Positions 59,508 to 64,000 of a DNA stretch of 64,000 nucleotides are shown here, in pieces (position 1 is the stretch's first letter; each line of letters starts with the position of its first letter). This DNA comes from Micromonospora_G sp044901685 (lineage in GTDB: Bacteria; Actinomycetota; Actinomycetes; Mycobacteriales; Micromonosporaceae). Under the pieces are notes generated by a model. It ran no database searches. It saw only the letters and a list, made by a program, of their open reading frames with translations, and was not told the DNA's origin. The stretch is from assembly GCF_044901685.1 (NCBI RefSeq), contig NZ_JBJDPS010000005.1, positions 431,159 to 495,158 on the forward strand. The letters are read 5' to 3'. The translations under genes and the position numbers were made by a program.

Positions 59508-60410
59508 ATGCGTCGTTGGTGGAGCGTACTTGCCGTGGCCGGGGTGACGGGTCTGCTGCTCGGGGGGTGCGGTCAACCGGCCGGGATCGACGGCTCACTC
59601 GTCGACGACTGGGCACCACTGGCACAGCCCCGGACCTGGACCCCGACGTTCGGCGCGTGCCACGGCGCCGACCCGGCCAACGCGGTCCCGCTGGACGCGT
59701 ACGAACCGGTCGACTGCGGTACGCCGCACCGCTCCGAGACCGTACACGTCGGCACCTTCGCGGGAGCCGCCGAACGCGCCGCCCCGCCGCCGGAGGGGTC
59801 ACCGGAGATTCGTGCCGCCTTCGGCGAATGCGACGGGAAAGCACGGGAATACGTCGGCAACGAGTGGCGCGGAGGCCGCCTCCGGCTGGCGGTGGCGCTT
59901 CCCTCCCCGGTGGCCTGGACGGGTGGTGCGCGGTGGTACAGGTGCGACATCGCCGAGGTGGCGAACGTCGAGTTCAACGGCGAGGTGGTGACCCGCACCG
60001 GGAGCGTACGCGGGGCGCTGACCTCCCCGAACCCGTTGCACCTGGGCTGTTACTCGATCGAGAGCGCACCGGACCTGCGGCTGACCGCGATGCCCGCCGT
60101 CGACTGCGCGAAGCCGCACAACGGCGAGTTCGTCGGGGTGTGGAACGCGCCGGACATCGCCTTCCCGACCAAGGACACCGACTGGGTCCGGTTCTACGAC
60201 GAGTGCTGGAAACTGGTGTCGGCGTACGTGGGCGCGCCCGATGACGTCAACCTCCGTTACCGCTCCGGGCTGCGGGTGCTGCCGACCCAGCGGGAGCGGT
60301 GGCAGGCCGGCGACCGGGGCGTGCGCTGTTACCTCTGGCTCTACAACAAGGGCACGGTCAGCCGCTCGGTCAAGGGTGGCGGTCTCGCCGCCCTTCCCCT
60401 TCCGCGCTGA
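59508..60410 (+). CDS. septum-formation-family lipoprotein
   Basis: A 300-residue lipoprotein. The signal ends LLLGGC (Cys about 21). The mature part has two Septum_form-like repeats with cysteines: FGACHGADPAN ... PVDCGTPHRSETVHVGTF and CYSIESAP ... AVDCAKPHNGEFVGVW, plus DECWKLVSAYVG. The family is named for a Corynebacterium cell-division context, but most members are uncharacterised. ATG 59508 follows GGGAGGG; an upstream ATG at 59463 lacks a site. Confidence 0.85.
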   Translation: MRRWWSVLAVAGVTGLLLGGCGQPAGIDGSLVDDWAPLAQPRTWTPTFGACHGADPANAVPLDAYEPVDCGTPHRSETVHVGTFAGAAERAAPPPEGSPEIRAAFGECDGKAREYVGNEWRGGRLRLAVALPSPVAWTGGARWYRCDIAEVANVEFNGEVVTRTGSVRGALTSPNPLHLGCYSIESAPDLRLTAMPAVDCAKPHNGEFVGVWNAPDIAFPTKDTDWVRFYDECWKLVSAYVGAPDDVNLRYRSGLRVLPTQRERWQAGDRGVRCYLWLYNKGTVSRSVKGGGLAALPLPR

Positions 60411-60497
60411 GGTTCGGGTCCGGCGCTCGATCGGTTCCAGATCACCCTCGCGGCCCCCCGGCGTCGGTCCGTCGATCGAGCGGGGTTGACTGTGCTG

Positions 60498-62183
60498 ATG
60501 CGTCTGCCGACCCTGGAACTGCCGGTGCTGCCCCCGTTGCTCGCCGCGCCCGCGCCGGGCTGGGTGGAGACCACCGACGTACTGGTGGTCGGGTCGGGCA
60601 TCGCCGGACTGACCGCCGCGCTCCAGTTGCGGGAGGCCGGCCTGCACGTCACCGTGGTCACCAAGGTCAATATCGACGACGGCTCCACCCGGTGGGCCCA
60701 GGGCGGGATCGCCGCCGTGCTCGACCCACTCGACACCCCGGCCGCGCACGCGTACGACACCGAGGTCGCCGGGGTGGGGCTCTGCGACCCCGACGCGGTC
60801 CGGGTGCTGGTGGAGGAGGGCCCGACCCGGCTGCGCGAGCTGATCCGGATCGGCGCCCAGTTCGACCGGAACGCCGACGGGTCGCTGATGCTGACCCGGG
60901 AGGGCGGTCACCGTACCAACCGGATCGTGCACGCCGGGGGCGACGCGACCGGGGCCGAGGTGCAGCGGGCACTGCACGAGGCGGTCGGCCGTGACCCGTG
61001 GATCCGGCTGGTCGAGCACGCGCTGGTGCTCGACCTGCTGCGGGCCCCCGGCTGGGGCGACGCACCCGGTCCGGCCTGCGGCATCACCCTGCACGTGTTG
61101 GGCGAGGGGAGCGAGGACGGGGTCGGCGCGATCCTGGCCCGCGCGGTCGTACTCGCCACCGGCGGGATGGGACAGGTCTTCTCGGCCACCACCAACCCGG
61201 CGGTCTCCACCGGGGACGGTGTGGCGTTGGCGCTGCGGGCCGGCGCCGCCGTCACCGATCTGGAGTTCGTCCAGTTCCACCCGACCGCCCTGATCACCCC
61301 GGCGGAGACCACCAGCGTGCTCGGGGCAGCCCAGCAGCCGCTGGTCTCCGAGGCGCTGCGCGGCGAGGGCGCCCACCTGGTCGACGCGGACGGGAAGCGC
61401 TTCATGGTGGGCCAGCACGAGTTGGCCGAGCTGGCGCCCCGGGACGTGGTGGCGAAGGGCATCCACCGGGTCATGCTGGCCAGCGGCGCGGACCACGTCT
61501 ACCTCGACGCCCGGCACCTCGGCGCGGAGTTCCTCAACCAGCGCTTCCCGACCATCGTCGCCTCCTGCCTGGCGGTCGGCATCGACCCGGCGGTCGACCT
61601 GATCCCGGTGGCGCCGGCCGCGCACTACGCCTCCGGCGGTGTCCGTACGGACCTGCACGGCCGGACCTCCATCCCCGGCCTGTACGCCTGCGGCGAGGTC
61701 GCCTGCACGGGCGTGCACGGCGCGAACCGCCTGGCCAGCAACTCGCTGCTGGAGGGGCTGGTCTTCGCCCGGCGGATCGCCGACGACATCGCGCACAACC
61801 TGCCGCCGCAGGTCCAGCCGGCGCCCGGTGGCGCGTGGCAGGGCGGCGAGGGCTGGGTGGTGGACCAGGAGAGCCGGGAAATCCTGCAACGGGCGATGAC
61901 CCGGGGTGCCGGTGTGTTGCGTTCGGCCGATTCGCTGCGACGGACAGCGATTGAGTTGACCGGGGTCGGTGCGACCCGGGGCACGTCCAGGACCGCGAGC
62001 TGGGAGGCGACGAACCTGGTTACCGTGGCGTCCGCGCTGGTGGCGGCGGCGTACGCCCGGGAGGAGACCCGGGGCTGTCACTGGCGGGAGGACTTCCCGA
62101 CGGTGAGCGAGCAGTGGCGGGGCCATCTGGCCGGTTCGATCGGACCGGCCGGCGATCTGGTGGAGAACTGGGAGGCGCTGTGA
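60498..62183 (+). CDS. nadB: L-aspartate oxidase
   Basis: FAD enzyme that oxidises aspartate to iminoaspartate, first step of de novo NAD synthesis. About 561 residues. FAD motif VVGSGIAGLTAALQLREAGL, STRWAQGGIAAVLD, the conserved HTAGLHGANRLASNSLLEGL-type region (TGVHGANRLASNSLLEGL) and AAHYASGGVRTDLHGR are diagnostic. TTG 60486 and GTG 60492 are possible earlier starts. It overlaps nadC by 4 nt (GTGA). No nadA is adjacent. Confidence 0.95.
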   Translation: MRLPTLELPVLPPLLAAPAPGWVETTDVLVVGSGIAGLTAALQLREAGLHVTVVTKVNIDDGSTRWAQGGIAAVLDPLDTPAAHAYDTEVAGVGLCDPDAVRVLVEEGPTRLRELIRIGAQFDRNADGSLMLTREGGHRTNRIVHAGGDATGAEVQRALHEAVGRDPWIRLVEHALVLDLLRAPGWGDAPGPACGITLHVLGEGSEDGVGAILARAVVLATGGMGQVFSATTNPAVSTGDGVALALRAGAAVTDLEFVQFHPTALITPAETTSVLGAAQQPLVSEALRGEGAHLVDADGKRFMVGQHELAELAPRDVVAKGIHRVMLASGADHVYLDARHLGAEFLNQRFPTIVASCLAVGIDPAVDLIPVAPAAHYASGGVRTDLHGRTSIPGLYACGEVACTGVHGANRLASNSLLEGLVFARRIADDIAHNLPPQVQPAPGGAWQGGEGWVVDQESREILQRAMTRGAGVLRSADSLRRTAIELTGVGATRGTSRTASWEATNLVTVASALVAAAYAREETRGCHWREDFPTVSEQWRGHLAGSIGPAGDLVENWEAL

Positions 62184-63085
62184 GGATCGCGACCGAGGAC
62201 GCCCTGCGGAGCGCCGGACTGGATCCGGTCGTGGTGACCCGGATCGTCCGCGCCGCGCTCGACGAGGATCTCGGACCGGACGGCGTCGACGTGACCAGCG
62301 CGGCGACGATCCCGGCCGAGCAGGTCGACACGGTGGACGTGGTCGCCCGTTCCGGTGGCGTGGTGGCCGGGCTGGCCGTGGCTGGGGCCGTGTTCGAATT
62401 GGTGGGCGACGAGTCTGGCGGCCGTACGGTCGAGGTGCGACTCACCGCCCACGACGGCGACCGGGTGACCAGCGGCGACGTGCTGGCGACGGTGACCGGC
62501 CCGACCCGGGCGTTGCTGACCGCCGAGCGGACCGCGCTCAACCTGCTCACCCGGATGTCCGGCGTGGCGACCCACACCCGGGCCTGGGCGGATGCCCTCG
62601 CCGGCAGCAAGAGCACCGTGCTGGACACCCGGAAGACCACGCCCGGCCTGCGGGCCCTGGAGAAGTACGCGGTACGCGCCGGTGGCGGCACCAACAAGCG
62701 GATGGGCCTCTACGACGTCGCGATGATCAAGGACAACCACAAGCTGGCCGCGGGCGGGATCGCGCCGGCCTACCGGCGGGTGCGGGAGGCGTTCCCGGAG
62801 GTCCCGGTCCAGGTCGAGGTGACCACCGTCGCGGAGGCGGTCGAGGCGGTCGAGGCGGGGGCGAAGTTCCTGCTCTGCGACAACATGTCGGTCGAGCTGC
62901 TGGCCGAGGTGGTGTCGGTGGTCGGTGACCGGGCCGAACTGGAGGCGACCGGCGGGCTGACCCTGGACGTCGCGGCCGAGTACGCGGCCACCGGGGTCGA
63001 CTACCTTTCGGTTGGGGCGCTCACCCACTCGTCGCCTATCTTGGACATCGCACTAGACCTCCGGCCGGCGGACTCCGGCCGGTAA
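62180..63085 (+). CDS. nadC: nicotinate-nucleotide diphosphorylase (carboxylating)
   Basis: Quinolinate phosphoribosyltransferase, 301 residues. Motifs include DLGPDGVDVTSAATIPA, ERTALNLLTRMSGVAT, DTRKTTPGLRALEKYAVRAG, MIKDNHKLAAGG and EATGGLTLDVAAEYAATGVD. GGAGG lies 4 nt before the GTG, which overlaps the nadB stop. Completes the quinolinate-to-NaMN step. Confidence 0.96.
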   Translation: MRIATEDALRSAGLDPVVVTRIVRAALDEDLGPDGVDVTSAATIPAEQVDTVDVVARSGGVVAGLAVAGAVFELVGDESGGRTVEVRLTAHDGDRVTSGDVLATVTGPTRALLTAERTALNLLTRMSGVATHTRAWADALAGSKSTVLDTRKTTPGLRALEKYAVRAGGGTNKRMGLYDVAMIKDNHKLAAGGIAPAYRRVREAFPEVPVQVEVTTVAEAVEAVEAGAKFLLCDNMSVELLAEVVSVVGDRAELEATGGLTLDVAAEYAATGVDYLSVGALTHSSPILDIALDLRPADSGR

Positions 63086-63115
63086 TCGGGTACGGATCTC
63101 CTCCGGGGCTGACGA

Positions 63116-63874
63116 ATGCTGCTCTGCATCGACATCGGTAACACCAACACCGTCCTGGCGACGTTCGACGGCGAGAAACTGGTGCACTCCTGGCGGATCA
63201 AGACCGACGCCCGGTCCACCGCCGACGAGTTGGGGCTGAAGTTCCGGGGACTGCTCGCCGGTGACGCGGTGGAGATCACCGGCGTGGCCGCCTGTTCGAC
63301 CGTACCGGCCGCGTTGCGTTCGTTGCGCAGCATGTTGTCCCGCTACTACGCCGACGTACCGAGCGTGATCGTCGAACCGGGCGTGAAGACCGGGGTGCAG
63401 CTCGCCATCGACAACCCGAAGGAGGTCGGCGCCGACCGGGTGGTCAACACGCTCGCCGCGCACAGCCTCTACGGCGGGCCGTCGATCGTGGTCGATTTCG
63501 GCACCACCACCAACTTCGACGTGATCAGCGCCCGGGGCGAGTTCCTCGGCGGGGCGTTCGCGCCCGGCATCGAGATCTCCTTCGACGCACTGGCCGCCCG
63601 CGCCGCCCAGTTACGCAAGGTGGAGCCGACCCGGCCCCGCTCGGTGATCGGCAAGAACACCGTCGAGTGCCTCCAGGCGGGTCTCTACTTCGGCTTCGCC
63701 GGGCAGGTCGACCGGATCGTCGAGCGGATGAAGCAGGAGCTGGGCGAGGTACGGGCGGTGATCGCCACCGGTGGCCTGGCCTCGCTGGTCATCGGCGAGT
63801 GCGACACCATCACCCACCACGAACCGATGATCACCCTCATCGGCCTGCGAATGGTCTACGAACGCAACACCTGA
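63116..63874 (+). CDS. coaX: type III pantothenate kinase
   Basis: Phosphorylates pantothenate, first step of CoA synthesis, using the potassium-dependent, feedback-insensitive type III enzyme. 252 residues. ASKHA-fold motifs: DIGNTNTVLATFDG, GADRVVNTLAA, VVDFGTTTNFDVIS, GAFAPGIEISFDAL and ATGGLASLVIGE. Its stop TGA lies at the edge of the half palindrome. Together with panC and panD it forms a pantothenate/CoA set. Confidence 0.96.
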   Translation: MLLCIDIGNTNTVLATFDGEKLVHSWRIKTDARSTADELGLKFRGLLAGDAVEITGVAACSTVPAALRSLRSMLSRYYADVPSVIVEPGVKTGVQLAIDNPKEVGADRVVNTLAAHSLYGGPSIVVDFGTTTNFDVISARGEFLGGAFAPGIEISFDALAARAAQLRKVEPTRPRSVIGKNTVECLQAGLYFGFAGQVDRIVERMKQELGEVRAVIATGGLASLVIGECDTITHHEPMITLIGLRMVYERNT

Positions 63875-63908
63875 GGTGTAAGGAAGGGCCCCTTGTTAAC
63901 GCTATGCG
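63873..63908. repeat. half of the long palindrome (left arm and loop only)
   Basis: Starting GAGGTGTAAGGAAGGGCCCC, this matches the left arm of the palindromes at 13011 and 24574 with one change (CTTGTTAAC for CTTATTAAC), continues through the loop CTATGCG and then stops matching at 63909. The complementary right arm is absent within the window. Confidence 0.93.
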
Positions 63909-64000
63909 CTCGGGTTCTAGGGATCGTTGCAACGCCTGATCGTGTCAGGGGTTGTGATGTTCGAGGTTCGCAGCGATCGTCGGCCGCAGGGTCGGAAGAG
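63909..64000. mobile_element. left end of a probable insertion sequence, truncated by the window
   Basis: The sequence following the broken palindrome (CTCGGGTTCTAGGGATCGTT...) bears no relation to the missing arm, contains GTTGCAAC and runs into a coding start 48 bp later. That layout fits an insertion sequence terminal repeat followed by a transposase gene. The family cannot be confirmed from 92 bp. Confidence 0.5.
63957..64000 (+). CDS. start of a possible transposase gene (3' end outside the window)
   Basis: ATG at 63957 (or GTG 63954) with AGGGG just upstream. The 14 visible residues, MFEVRSDRRPQGRK, are basic and recall N-termini of IS30-like transposases from actinomycetes. Far too short for a firm call. 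Confidence 0.4.
   Translation, partial: MFEVRSDRRPQGRK

Noticed and set aside
1..64000. tRNA, rRNA and known riboswitches.
   Set aside because: No tRNA cloverleaf, rRNA segment or recognisable riboswitch consensus was found by eye. A covariance-model search would be needed to exclude small structured RNAs.

Overview
This is a 64-kb chromosomal window from a high-GC actinomycete, most likely a member of the Micromonosporaceae (Micromonospora, Plantactinospora, Actinoplanes and relatives). The evidence is strong G/C bias at third codon positions, GTG/TTG starts, many 4-nt ATGA/GTGA stop-start overlaps, actinobacterial families (DUF2520 beside panC, Tad pilus locus, septum-formation lipoprotein) and copies of a long perfect palindrome (GTGTAAGGAAGGGCCCCTTA...) that I recognise from Micromonospora-type genomes. 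No rRNA, tRNA or CRISPR array was seen.

Region 1 (1-13 kb) is metabolic and accessory. It opens with the 3' part of a multidomain GH87 alpha-1,3-glucanase. A TetR regulator diverges from a zinc alcohol dehydrogenase with two near-identical inverted operator-like sites between them. Then come a Gfo/Idh/MocA oxidoreductase, a membrane protein, an FAD monooxygenase, an acidic exported protein, an APH-fold kinase, a DinB-like protein, a PNPOx-like flavoprotein and a SAM methyltransferase.

Region 2 (13-27 kb) is the most distinctive block. An 8.6-kb gene for a 2870-residue secreted protein (beta-helix, Ig-like and DNRLRE modules) lies between two related OmpR-type two-component systems. The left one is divergent and sits behind a small Asp-rich exported protein; the right one is co-directional. 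Both control regions, and that of a third two-component system at 51.5 kb, carry direct repeats with an exact 11-bp period, as expected for OmpR/PhoB regulators. Long palindromes lie at both outer edges of the giant-gene section (13.0 kb and 24.6 kb).

Region 3 (27-36 kb) is mixed: a PemK/MazF-like protein without an antitoxin, a DUF1996 lipoprotein, a crotonase, a DUF4259 protein facing a possible SUKH-4-like protein, a membrane Ser/Thr kinase ending in a ricin-B lectin domain, an HTH protein, an epimerase and a DUF2231-Rieske fusion.

Region 4 (36-47.6 kb) is a Tad/Flp-type pilus or secretion locus, transcribed leftwards as one tightly overlapping operon: lipoprotein, secreted protein, CpaB, CpaE-like, CpaF, TadB, TadC, a small pilin-like protein, two TadE-type pseudopilins, a TadG-like protein and probably a LysM membrane protein. 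The A24 prepilin peptidase is divergent across a 669-bp spacer. Three small membrane proteins lie beyond it.

Region 5 (47.7-54.3 kb) is a MacAB-like export system (lipoprotein, adaptor with peptidoglycan-binding domain, ATPase, FtsX-type permease) divergent from a response regulator/histidine kinase pair that probably controls it.

Region 6 (54.3-64 kb) holds a MidA-type methyltransferase divergent from a secreted beta-propeller phytase, followed by cofactor genes: DUF2520 - panC - panD - septum-formation lipoprotein - nadB - nadC - coaX (pantothenate/CoA and de novo NAD). The window ends in half of the long palindrome, apparently cut by an insertion sequence whose transposase reading frame runs off the edge.
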